This document shows, in pieces, positions 6,049 to 12,611 of a DNA stretch of 12,611 nucleotides. A program made the position numbers and the translations under genes. This stretch comes from JARRQB01 sp965368585. GTDB lineage: Bacteria > Pseudomonadota > Gammaproteobacteria > Chromatiales > Chromatiaceae. The stretch covers positions 1-12,611 of the forward strand of contig CBDUNM010000148.1 of assembly GCA_965368585.1 (NCBI GenBank), given 5' to 3'. Position 1 is the first letter of the stretch. Each line of letters starts with the position of its first letter. Below the pieces are notes generated by a model. That model did no database searches. It was not told the origin of the DNA and worked only from the letters and a program-made list of their open reading frames with translations.

Positions 6049-8070
6049 TCACAAACGTGGTTGTGTCGCCTTCCATGTCCTGGCCGCGATCTTCGGCAAG
6101 CGCAATCGCAGCGTACTGAAGCGGAAACGCCGGATTGCTTTCTTACTCTGGCTACTTTTCCCGTAACGCAAGGTGATGTAAGAATCGAATATCCGACCCA
6201 GATCCGCCGACCGGTCGGGAAAAGCGGACTGCGCCGCCCGTTTCAGATCACGTGGACCCAACCAGGGGGCAACATGCAGGCCCGCTTTTCGCAGGCGCCA
6301 CTGCAACCGGCGATAGGCGTCGCGTACCGGGTCTTTTTCGCGCTCTCCCAGCAGCCGCAGCAACAACGCACCAGCTGCCATGGCAAGCGCGCCCAAACCG
6401 ACCGCAAGCAAGGCTTGACTGTATGCACCCAAGCCGCCGAACCCGAGATCCGCCAGCAGGCCGCGCTGACGTTCACGGCTGAACCCCACCACCCAACGGT
6501 GCCACCCGAGTTCGAACGAATCGGCCAACCAGCGCGCTTCACGCATCAGGTGAAACAAGGTGCCTCCCTCCTCCAGTTCGAAGATCACGGGAGCGCCTTC
6601 GCGCGACGCCGTGTCGGTGATCGCGTGGTTGATCCGCGATGGTGCGACTGCCGCGGTAGGATCGATACGCTTCCAGCCGTATTCCGGCAGCCAGACCTCG
6701 GTCCAAGCGTGGGCATCGGACTGTCGGACGATAAGGTGATTTCCATGGGGATTGAACTCGCCGCCCTGATAACCGGCGACGACCCGGGTGGGAATACCCG
6801 CCAAGCGCATCAACAGCGTGAAGCTGGTCGCGTAGTGCTCGCAAAACCCCTGTCGGGTGTCGAACAGGAATTCGTCTTCCGGTCGTTCGCCCAGCGGCGG
6901 CGGCGCGAGCGTGTAGACGAACGGCTGCGTGCGAAAATAGGCCAATGCGGTATCGACCAGTTCGGCGTCACTGCGGCTTTGACGGCGCCAGTTCCCGACC
7001 AGCGACCGCATACGTTCGGTTATTGTCGGGGGTAGCTGCAAACCCAATTGCCGTTCCTGATCGCCGATTTCGACCACCCGACCGGTGGGCCAGGCTTCGG
7101 TCCGGTAAGTGATGCGTTTCTTGACGGGCGAATTGGCGGTCGTGACCAAATCGCTCGAGAGCTGCGCTCCATTGGGCGGTACCTGGGGGAAATCCAACAC
7201 GAACAGCCAGTTTCGTTGAGTGGCTTCCAGGGTCACTTCGTAAGTCAGCGGCGCGCCGTATACCTCCAGCAATGGTATTTCCCCGGTATTCGGCAAATTG
7301 CCCGCGCGCCAGGTATGCCCGTCGGCCTGCCACAACACCACCCCGCGCCAGTAGCGCTGCCTCGTTGGCGGCAGTTCCTGATCGAATTTCACGCGGAACG
7401 CGGTCGCACTGGATTGACTCAGCTGGCTGATACTGCCGAGTCGTATCTGGTCACTCATGCCGGTAATCGACCCCTTCGAATCGAAGCCGATTCCCCAGAG
7501 CGGTCCGCTGAGACGGGGGAACAGCACAAACATGACCAACATCGCCGGGATGGCGGCACCGAGCAGGCGGATCGATTGTTTGAAAGCGGGTGCCAGCGGT
7601 GCGTCGCGACGGGCGCGATTCATGGCCACCAGCAGTCCGGTCATGGCCGCGAGAATTGCGCTCAAGTAGACCGCGAGCAACAGGCTCTGACTGAACAGGA
7701 ACTGGGTGACGATGACGAAGTAGCCGAGAAAGACGACCATGTACACGTCGCGCCGGCTGCGCAGTTCCAGCAACTTCAGCCCGACCATGGCAACCAACAG
7801 ACTCACCCCGCCTTGGTGGTTGTCCGTAAACCCCGCGTGCATACCGACGTTGACCAGCGCGAGTATAGTGAGGGCGAACAGGGTGATGCGGCTGGGCATG
7901 AGGTTCTTAAAGCGCACCGCCAACATTCGGAAACCGGTCAGGAAATAGTAGAAGCCGGTGATCCAGAGGCTGAGGTTGGCCACGTGAGGCGCCACCGCCA
8001 GACCGAGCAAGGCCACGAGTATCAAGGTCTGGCTTCGCGGCACGGAGCGAGTAGCGAGGGCGTCCTTCAC
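6049..8070 (-). CDS. tgpA: TgpA-type membrane transglutaminase-like protein (DUF3488 / transglutaminase core / DUF4129)
   Basis: This is an inner-membrane protein with a periplasmic transglutaminase-like domain; its Pseudomonas aeruginosa relative TgpA is reported as essential, but its substrate is not established. GTG 8070 is chosen because it overlaps the upstream DUF58 stop as GTGA and has GGAG 5 bases upstream; the frame is open 46 codons further. The protein is 673 residues. The N-terminus (about 12-185) is a cluster of hydrophobic segments (DUF3488). A soluble region follows, with the papain-like triad Cys410 (GFCEHYATSF), His454 (DAHAWTEVW) and Asp470 (RIDPTA). One further membrane segment lies near 551-574 and precedes a DUF4129-like cytoplasmic tail with DPVRDAYRRLQWRLRKAG. 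The last 35 residues are very basic. All three catalytic residues are intact. Long plus-strand frames over this gene are shadows. Confidence 0.93.
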   Translation of the reverse strand: MKDALATRSVPRSQTLILVALLGLAVAPHVANLSLWITGFYYFLTGFRMLAVRFKNLMPSRITLFALTILALVNVGMHAGFTDNHQGGVSLLVAMVGLKLLELRSRRDVYMVVFLGYFVIVTQFLFSQSLLLAVYLSAILAAMTGLLVAMNRARRDAPLAPAFKQSIRLLGAAIPAMLVMFVLFPRLSGPLWGIGFDSKGSITGMSDQIRLGSISQLSQSSATAFRVKFDQELPPTRQRYWRGVVLWQADGHTWRAGNLPNTGEIPLLEVYGAPLTYEVTLEATQRNWLFVLDFPQVPPNGAQLSSDLVTTANSPVKKRITYRTEAWPTGRVVEIGDQERQLGLQLPPTITERMRSLVGNWRRQSRSDAELVDTALAYFRTQPFVYTLAPPPLGERPEDEFLFDTRQGFCEHYATSFTLLMRLAGIPTRVVAGYQGGEFNPHGNHLIVRQSDAHAWTEVWLPEYGWKRIDPTAAVAPSRINHAITDTASREGAPVIFELEEGGTLFHLMREARWLADSFELGWHRWVVGFSRERQRGLLADLGFGGLGAYSQALLAVGLGALAMAAGALLLRLLGEREKDPVRDAYRRLQWRLRKAGLHVAPWLGPRDLKRAAQSAFPDRSADLGRIFDSYITLRYGKSSQSKKAIRRFRFSTLRLRLPKIAARTWKATQPRL

Positions 8071-9011
8071 GCGATCTCCGGGTATCTGGCCAGTAATCGC
8101 AGGCAAGTGTTCAGATGCGCGGGTCCGTGGTCCGGCGCGAGCTGCACGCCGGGCAGCTTCAGTCCGTAGTGCGCGTTGTCGCATTCCGCATCGAGCAAGG
8201 CTCGACAAAGGCGCTGCAAGCGCTCTTCCACGCCGTTACCGGGGGTGGAATCCCAATCCAGCCACATCCTTTCGGTTTCGTCACCGCCGAACTGGCGCGT
8301 CAGCAGGCCGCGCTCACGCGCCAAGGCGCGCCAATCCATGTGGCGGGGGGAATCACCGGGTCGATAGCTCCGCAACCCCACGAAATCGTCTGTACCCGAG
8401 CCTTGATCACCCTGTTCAGAGCCGCCGTGCTGCGGTATTCCGGGTGGGATCCAGGCGGCGGCAGGACGCGGATATACCAGTCCCGTGGATTCGGTCTCCA
8501 GATAGCACCAGGCGTGCAGCAGGCCGAGCGGATAACGAGTGGCGATGGTGACGCGCGGGACCTTGATCTTGCCTCGTACCGACGTCTTGATCGACAGCGC
8601 CAGGACCGCGCTGGCGCTTGCCGCCAGATCGATCGCGACCGGATTCTGGTTGGCGCAGCCCATTTGCAGCGCGAGTCGCGAACGCCCGCCGGTTTCGTTC
8701 AGCAGGAACCGAAAACTGGCAGTCTCACCCGCGAACACCGGTTCGGCTCCCAGTGGCTTGACCGAGACCCCCACCAGATTGCGCCAGGTTTGATAGATGG
8801 CGTTAGTCCCGACGCCGGCGAGCAGGAAGGTGACGAGAAAGGCCGGATTGTTGCCGAAATTGACCGCGCCGATCAAAATCAGCAGCAGCAACAGGGCAAA
8901 AACCACGCCGTAGCGGGTCGGCAATATGTAGATGCGCGAACCGCGCACGCGCAGTAACCCGTCCTGTTGCGGCCGTTCAAACCGAAACCAGGTAGTCAAC
9001 CGTGCGACCAT
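8067..9011 (-). CDS. DUF58 domain protein (MoxR-associated)
   Basis: The function is not established. DUF58 proteins are membrane-anchored proteins with a degenerate von Willebrand A-like fold, regularly encoded after a MoxR ATPase and presumed to work with it. The 314-residue product has two hydrophobic segments near residues 34-51 and 55-72. It carries the DUF58 hallmark DDFVGLRSYRPGDSPRHMDW starting near 208, followed by ALARERGLLTRQF. The start ATG (9011) shares a base with the moxR stop (TGATG), and the stop shares bases with the tgpA start (GTGA). The three genes are therefore almost certainly translationally coupled. The arrangement matches the Pseudomonas moxR-DUF58-tgpA operon. Confidence 0.93.
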   Translation of the reverse strand: MVARLTTWFRFERPQQDGLLRVRGSRIYILPTRYGVVFALLLLLILIGAVNFGNNPAFLVTFLLAGVGTNAIYQTWRNLVGVSVKPLGAEPVFAGETASFRFLLNETGGRSRLALQMGCANQNPVAIDLAASASAVLALSIKTSVRGKIKVPRVTIATRYPLGLLHAWCYLETESTGLVYPRPAAAWIPPGIPQHGGSEQGDQGSGTDDFVGLRSYRPGDSPRHMDWRALARERGLLTRQFGGDETERMWLDWDSTPGNGVEERLQRLCRALLDAECDNAHYGLKLPGVQLAPDHGPAHLNTCLRLLARYPEIA

Positions 9012-9949
9012 CAGGGGATAGGTACGGATTCCAGCAAGGCCTGGGCGGCGGCGTTGCCGTCACTCAAGCCGTCGACGGTGCGCAAGCGGTGTCCGGCCAC
9101 GGAGCCGAGCACTTCCTGCACATCTTCCGGTAGCACCTGATAGCGCCCGTCGAGCAGCGCCCAGGCGCGCCCCGCGCGCAACAGCGACAGCCCCGCCCGT
9201 GGTGACAGGCCGTGTTCGAACCGGCCGTTTTCCCGTGATGCCGTCAACAGCGTCTGGACGTAATCCAGGAGCGCCTCGGAGGTATGTACGCGGTCCACTG
9301 CCTGTTGCCAGCCGCGCAACAGTTCGGTGTCGAGCATGGGCTCTATCTTAGCCAACAGGATGCGCCGATCCTGCCCGCCCAGCAGCTCGCGTTCAGCGGC
9401 AGGACCCGGGTACCCCAGGCGAATCCTCATCAAAAACCGATCCAGTTGCGACTCGGGTAATGGGTAGGTACCGACCTGATGCGCGGGGTTCTGCGTGGCG
9501 ATGACGAAAAACGGTTCCGGCAGCGCGCGCGTTTCTCCGTCGACCGTGATCTGCCTTTCCTCCATGGCTTCCAGCAACGCACTTTGCGTCTTCGGTGTCG
9601 CTCTGTTGATCTCGTCGGCAACCACCAATTGGGCGAAGATCGGGCCTGCATGAAAGTGAAAACGACCGTCCTCGCGATCGTAGATGGAGCCGCCCAGCAC
9701 GTCTGCCGGCAACAGGTCGCTGGTGAACTGGATGCGCTGAAACTGCAAACCGAGCAGTTTCGCCAACAAGTGGGCCAACGTGGTCTTGCCGACGCCGGGC
9801 AGATCCTCGATCAACAAGTGTCCGCCCGCCAGCAGGCAGGCCAGCGCGAGCCGGGTTGGGTGCTCTTTTCCGAGCAGCACCTTTGATGCCGCTTTGAGTA
9901 CGGCATCGAGGGTTGCGGGGTTGGCGTTCACTTGAGTTGAGGTATGCAT
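9011..9949 (-). CDS. MoxR family AAA+ ATPase
   Basis: MoxR ATPases are thought to act as chaperones that assemble or activate partner complexes, often with VWA/DUF58 proteins. From ATG 9949 the protein is 312 residues, the usual MoxR length. The open frame reaches 48 codons further to a TTG inside the neighbouring gene, and that extension has no family-like sequence. It shows Walker A PGVGKTT (Lys55), the MoxR-typical QFTSDLLPADVLGG (74-87), Walker B VVADEINRA (Asp112-Glu113), LLEAMEERQITVDG, and sensor 1 FVIATQNPAHQVGTYPLPESQLDRF. The C-terminal lid domain contains HGLSPRAGLSLLRAGRAWA. It is the first gene of the moxR-DUF58-tgpA operon and lies 109 bases downstream of the thioredoxin-like gene. 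No convincing promoter or ribosome site was found in that gap, which contains only a 12-base GC palindrome (9990-10001). Confidence 0.94.
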   Translation of the reverse strand: MHTSTQVNANPATLDAVLKAASKVLLGKEHPTRLALACLLAGGHLLIEDLPGVGKTTLAHLLAKLLGLQFQRIQFTSDLLPADVLGGSIYDREDGRFHFHAGPIFAQLVVADEINRATPKTQSALLEAMEERQITVDGETRALPEPFFVIATQNPAHQVGTYPLPESQLDRFLMRIRLGYPGPAAERELLGGQDRRILLAKIEPMLDTELLRGWQQAVDRVHTSEALLDYVQTLLTASRENGRFEHGLSPRAGLSLLRAGRAWALLDGRYQVLPEDVQEVLGSVAGHRLRTVDGLSDGNAAAQALLESVPIP

Positions 9950-10058
9950 TCGACCGTTTTCATGTTCGACAAATGTTGACGGATCGCCCCGCCGGCCGGC
10001 GAGAGCGCTTATGACTTCTACTATCGGCGTCAGGGACCGGTTACTGAATAGCCGAGCG

Positions 10059-10604
10059 TCACTCGTCGAGCAGCGCCTGAATATCCGCTTCAATTTGCTC
10101 TGCCCGGGGGTCGCCCGTGTGGGTTTCGCCGACGTGAAGGTGCCTGACCCGCCCCTGTTTGTCGATCAGGTAGTAGGCTGGCCAATAATGATTATCGAGC
10201 GATTTCCAATACCTGAAATCGTTATCCAGCATCACCGGATGTTGCAACTGGAATTCCTCGATTTTGGCGGCGACTAAATCGCGATCACGTTCGTGCTCGA
10301 ATTCGGGGCTGTGGATACCCACCACCGTGAACGGCTGCTCCGAAAGCCTTTTCTCAAGGCTCCTCAACCAGGGAAAGGAGCGGTAACAGTTCCAGCAGCC
10401 AAAGGTCCAGAAATCGAGCAAAACGACCTTGCCGCGCAACGAGTCTACTGTAAGCGGCGCGCTGTTTAACCAGTCTCGCGGTGCGGAAGAGGTGAATGCC
10501 GGAAGCTGGAAGGGGGTTTCCAGGGTGCGCGCCATTGCGGGCATCGTCAGGCCGAAAACGAGGAGCACGATCGCCGCCAACTGGGGATGTCTTTCTAGGT
10601 TCAT
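10059..10604 (-). CDS. Exported thioredoxin-like protein, TlpA/DipZ-type
   Basis: This is probably a periplasmic thiol-disulfide protein. The 181-residue product begins with a signal sequence: charged MNLERH, a hydrophobic run AAIVLLVFGLTM, then a likely cleavage after PAMA (residue 25). The thioredoxin fold shows GKVVLLDFWTFGCWNCYRSF with active-site Cys70 and Cys73 (CWNC), FTVVGIHSPEFEHE, and the cis-proline region HYWPAYYLID with Pro142. The pattern DFWTFGCWNC with an HSPEFEHE segment is close to the soluble thioredoxin-like domain of DipZ proteins and to orphan periplasmic TlpA-like proteins. The N-terminal segment could be an uncleaved anchor instead. It lies upstream of moxR on the same strand (109-base gap) and is divergent from mnmG. 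Redox partner and substrate cannot be read from the sequence. Confidence 0.88.
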   Translation of the reverse strand: MNLERHPQLAAIVLLVFGLTMPAMARTLETPFQLPAFTSSAPRDWLNSAPLTVDSLRGKVVLLDFWTFGCWNCYRSFPWLRSLEKRLSEQPFTVVGIHSPEFEHERDRDLVAAKIEEFQLQHPVMLDNDFRYWKSLDNHYWPAYYLIDKQGRVRHLHVGETHTGDPRAEQIEADIQALLDE

Positions 10605-10703
10605 TTAGTAACAGACCGCCAATCTCGATAAGGAATTCCCGCGCTGCCTATACTCATCGGAAACCGTTAGAATATCAGCTGGTTAAATCTTGTGAACCGT
10701 ACC
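10605..10703. promoter_or_regulatory. Divergent intergenic region between the thioredoxin-like gene and mnmG
   Basis: These 99 bases must hold the promoters of both divergent genes. On the plus strand TAGAAT at 10668-10673 is one base from the -10 consensus and would start transcription near 10680, giving mnmG a very short leader. TATACT at 10649-10654 is an alternative -10. Neither has a good -35. No terminator or RNA structure was seen. Confidence 0.35.
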
Positions 10704-12578
10704 ATGATCCATCCAGAGTCATACCAGGTTATCGTTGTCGGCGGCGGCCATGCGGGTACCGAAGCCGCGCTGGCGGCCGCCCGCATGGGCGTGAAAACCC
10801 TGTTGCTGACGCACAATATCGAAACGCTCGGGCAGATGAGCTGTAATCCGGCCATTGGTGGCATTGGCAAAGGGCATCTGGTGAAAGAAATCGATGCGCT
10901 GGGCGGCCTGATGGCGCGTGCGGCCGATCGTGGCGGAATCCAGTTTCGCATCCTGAATTCGCGCAAGGGCCCGGCTGTGCGTGCGACCCGTGCGCAGGCG
11001 GATCGCGTGCTGTACAAGGCCGCGGTGCGTCAATCGCTGGAGCACCAGCCGAACCTGGACCTTTTCCAACAGGCCGTCGATGACCTGATCGTGGAGGGGC
11101 CGCGGGTCGCGGGCGTGGTCACCCAAATGGGAGTAAGGTTTCGGGCGCCGACGGTGGTCCTGACGGTTGGCACTTTCCTGGGTGGACGCATCCACATCGG
11201 ACTGGACAACTACGAAGGCGGCCGCGCCGGTGATCCGCCGTCCAATGCGCTGTCGCGTCGACTGCGAGACTTGCCGTTTCATGTCGAGCGGCTGAAAACG
11301 GGCACGCCGCCGCGCCTGGACCGGCGCAGCATCGACTACGGCGCGCTGACCGAACAGCCGGGGGATGAGCCCGTGCCCGTGTTCTCTTTTATGGGCCGCG
11401 CCGAACATCATCCCGAGCAGATCGCCTGTCATATCACCCGGACCAACCCGCGAACCCACGACCTCATTCGGGGCGGCTTGTCGCGCTCGCCAATGTACAC
11501 CGGCGTCATCGACGGCGTGGGTCCTCGCTATTGCCCGTCGATCGAAGACAAAGTCGTGCGCTTTGCGGACAAGGACTCGCATCAGATTTTTCTCGAGCCG
11601 GAAGGCCTGACGAGCAATGAGGTCTACCCGAACGGAATATCCACGTCGCTGCCATTCGACGTGCAATGGGAACTGGTGCGTTCAATGCAAGGCCTGGAGC
11701 GGGCCCGGATCGTCAGGCCGGGTTACGCGATCGAGTATGATTTTTTCGATCCGCGCGATCTCAAGGCTTCTTTGGAAACCAAGTTCATCGAAGGATTGTA
11801 TTTCGCCGGTCAGATCAACGGTACCACCGGCTATGAAGAAGCCGCCGCGCAAGGCCTGCTTGCCGGATTGAACGCGGCCCTCAAGGTGCACGATCGCGAT
11901 CCCTGGTGCCCGCGTCGCGACGAGGCGTATCTGGGCGTTCTGGTCGACGACCTTATCACCCGGGGGACGCTTGAGCCCTACCGCATGTTTACCTCGCGCG
12001 CCGAGTACCGTTTGCTGCTCAGGGAGGACAATGCAGACCTGAGGCTTACCGCGAAAGGCCGCGAACTCGGATTGATTGCCGATCAGCAATGGACGGTTTT
12101 CGAACGCAAACGTGAAGCCATAGAACGCGAGCAACAGCGCCTGCGCAATCTGTGGGTTCGACCGGCCGACGTGGCGGCCGGTGAAGCACAGCAATTGCTC
12201 GGCGACGAACTGCGCCGGGAGACGCGCGTACTCGATCTGATCGCACGACCACAGTCGAGCTACCAGGGCGTGATGTCGTTACCCGGGGTTGGACCAGGGG
12301 TGGATGACCCGCAGGTCGCCGAGCAGATCGAGGTACAAGCAAAGTATTCGGGTTACATCGATCGCCAGATGGGCGAAATCGAAAAGACCCGTCGAAACGA
12401 ATCCGTGACCGTTCCGCTTGATTTCAATTTTGACACCGTGAAGGGGCTTTCGACCGAAGTGCGAGAAAAGCTCACGCGCCACCGCCCCGCGACCTTGGGA
12501 CAGGCGGGGCGCATTCCCGGCATCACGCCGGCCGCGGTATCTTTGTTGTTGATCCATTTGAAGAAGCGCAGCGCTTAG
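10704..12578 (+). CDS. mnmG: tRNA uridine-5-carboxymethylaminomethyl modification enzyme MnmG (GidA)
   Basis: MnmG is the FAD- and NADH-using partner of MnmE in wobble uridine modification. ATG 10704 gives MIHPESYQVIVVGGGHAG, aligning residue for residue with E. coli MFYPDPFDVIIIGGGHAG; an in-frame GTG four codons earlier (10692) is possible but less likely. Neither start has a clear ribosome site. The 624-residue protein (E. coli 629) has the dinucleotide motif GGGHAG (13-18) and MSCNPAIGGIGKGH with Cys47. It also has Cys277 in RYCPSIEDK, the same number as the E. coli functional cysteine, then FAGQINGTTGYEEAAAQG, EPYRMFTSRAEYRLLLREDNAD and a C-terminal MnmE-interaction region with YSGYIDRQ and GITPAAVSLLLIHLKK. 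It is intact. The usual downstream neighbour rsmG would begin beyond the window; nothing callable is in the last 33 bases. Confidence 0.98.
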   Translation: MIHPESYQVIVVGGGHAGTEAALAAARMGVKTLLLTHNIETLGQMSCNPAIGGIGKGHLVKEIDALGGLMARAADRGGIQFRILNSRKGPAVRATRAQADRVLYKAAVRQSLEHQPNLDLFQQAVDDLIVEGPRVAGVVTQMGVRFRAPTVVLTVGTFLGGRIHIGLDNYEGGRAGDPPSNALSRRLRDLPFHVERLKTGTPPRLDRRSIDYGALTEQPGDEPVPVFSFMGRAEHHPEQIACHITRTNPRTHDLIRGGLSRSPMYTGVIDGVGPRYCPSIEDKVVRFADKDSHQIFLEPEGLTSNEVYPNGISTSLPFDVQWELVRSMQGLERARIVRPGYAIEYDFFDPRDLKASLETKFIEGLYFAGQINGTTGYEEAAAQGLLAGLNAALKVHDRDPWCPRRDEAYLGVLVDDLITRGTLEPYRMFTSRAEYRLLLREDNADLRLTAKGRELGLIADQQWTVFERKREAIEREQQRLRNLWVRPADVAAGEAQQLLGDELRRETRVLDLIARPQSSYQGVMSLPGVGPGVDDPQVAEQIEVQAKYSGYIDRQMGEIEKTRRNESVTVPLDFNFDTVKGLSTEVREKLTRHRPATLGQAGRIPGITPAAVSLLLIHLKKRSA

Positions 12579-12611
12579 GAGTCCAGCCTCGCGTCGTATC
12601 GACGGGTCTTC

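Noticed and set aside
6050..6065. CACAA/TTGTG hairpin at the mnmE-tgpA junction as a shared terminator.
   Set aside because: The stem is only five base pairs with a mismatch above it, and there is no U-tract; it also lies inside the tgpA coding end.
6049..8957. Long plus-strand open frames at 5998-7035 (345 codons), 7048-8169 (373 codons) and 8115-8957 (280 codons).
   Set aside because: They lie antisense to tgpA and the DUF58 gene, which have full domain motifs and coupled starts. Their translations are rich in Gln, Arg, His and Gly without family motifs, as expected of shadow frames in GC-rich DNA.
9990..10001. The 12-base GC palindrome CGCCGGCCGGCG upstream of moxR as a terminator.
   Set aside because: No T-run follows on either strand, and such short GC palindromes are common in DNA of this composition.
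10719..11666. Minus-strand frame of 315 codons over mnmG.
   Set aside because: It is fully inside mnmG on the other strand, Arg/His-rich and without recognisable motifs.
12579..12611. Start of rsmG after mnmG.
   Set aside because: An AGGAG-like sequence overlaps the mnmG stop, but no ATG, GTG or TTG follows at a suitable distance in the remaining bases, so nothing can be called.

Overview
The window is a chromosomal replication-origin neighbourhood of a gammaproteobacterium. The evidence is the gene set dnaN-dnaA // rpmH-rnpA-yidC-mnmE ... mnmG, together with DnaA, YidC, MnmE and MnmG proteins that match the Escherichia/Pseudomonas versions motif by motif. Coding DNA is GC-rich, while the two intergenic regions flanking dnaA are strongly AT-rich. 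I cannot name a genus. The origin does not look enteric (no GATC sites), and the moxR-DUF58-tgpA operon resembles the one known in Pseudomonas, but the gene order is not the textbook Pseudomonas order.

Layout. Positions 1-359 (minus) hold the N-terminal part of dnaN, cut by the window edge. Positions 360-589 are a non-coding AT-rich stretch that I read as oriC: it has a block resembling an E. coli oriC 13-mer, an R1-like DnaA box 12 bases from it, one perfect DnaA box and one one-mismatch box. Positions 590-1957 (minus) are dnaA with a GTG start. Positions 1958-2372 are the divergent dnaA/rpmH control region, with another perfect DnaA box, an AT-rich block and a probable rpmH promoter. Positions 2373-6044 (plus) are rpmH, rnpA (TTG start), yidC and mnmE; the small yidD gene usually found between rnpA and yidC is missing. 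Positions 6049-9949 (minus) are a tightly overlapping moxR-DUF58-tgpA operon that converges on mnmE with a four-base gap. Positions 10059-10604 (minus) encode an exported thioredoxin-like protein with a CWNC site. Positions 10704-12578 (plus) are mnmG. The last 33 bases hold nothing I can call.

How the genes fit together. DnaA opens the origin and DnaN is the replisome clamp. RpmH, RnpA and YidC serve ribosome assembly, RNase P and membrane-protein insertion. MnmE and MnmG form the complex that modifies the tRNA wobble uridine, so their genes are functionally linked although about 4.7 kb of opposite-strand envelope genes separates them here. MoxR (AAA+ ATPase), the DUF58 protein and the membrane transglutaminase TgpA are encoded in an order and with overlaps that imply co-translation.

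This is mostly an ordinary core region and I see no clearly new system. The points worth a second look are the E. coli-like but GATC-free origin, the absent yidD, and the envelope cassette between mnmE and mnmG.
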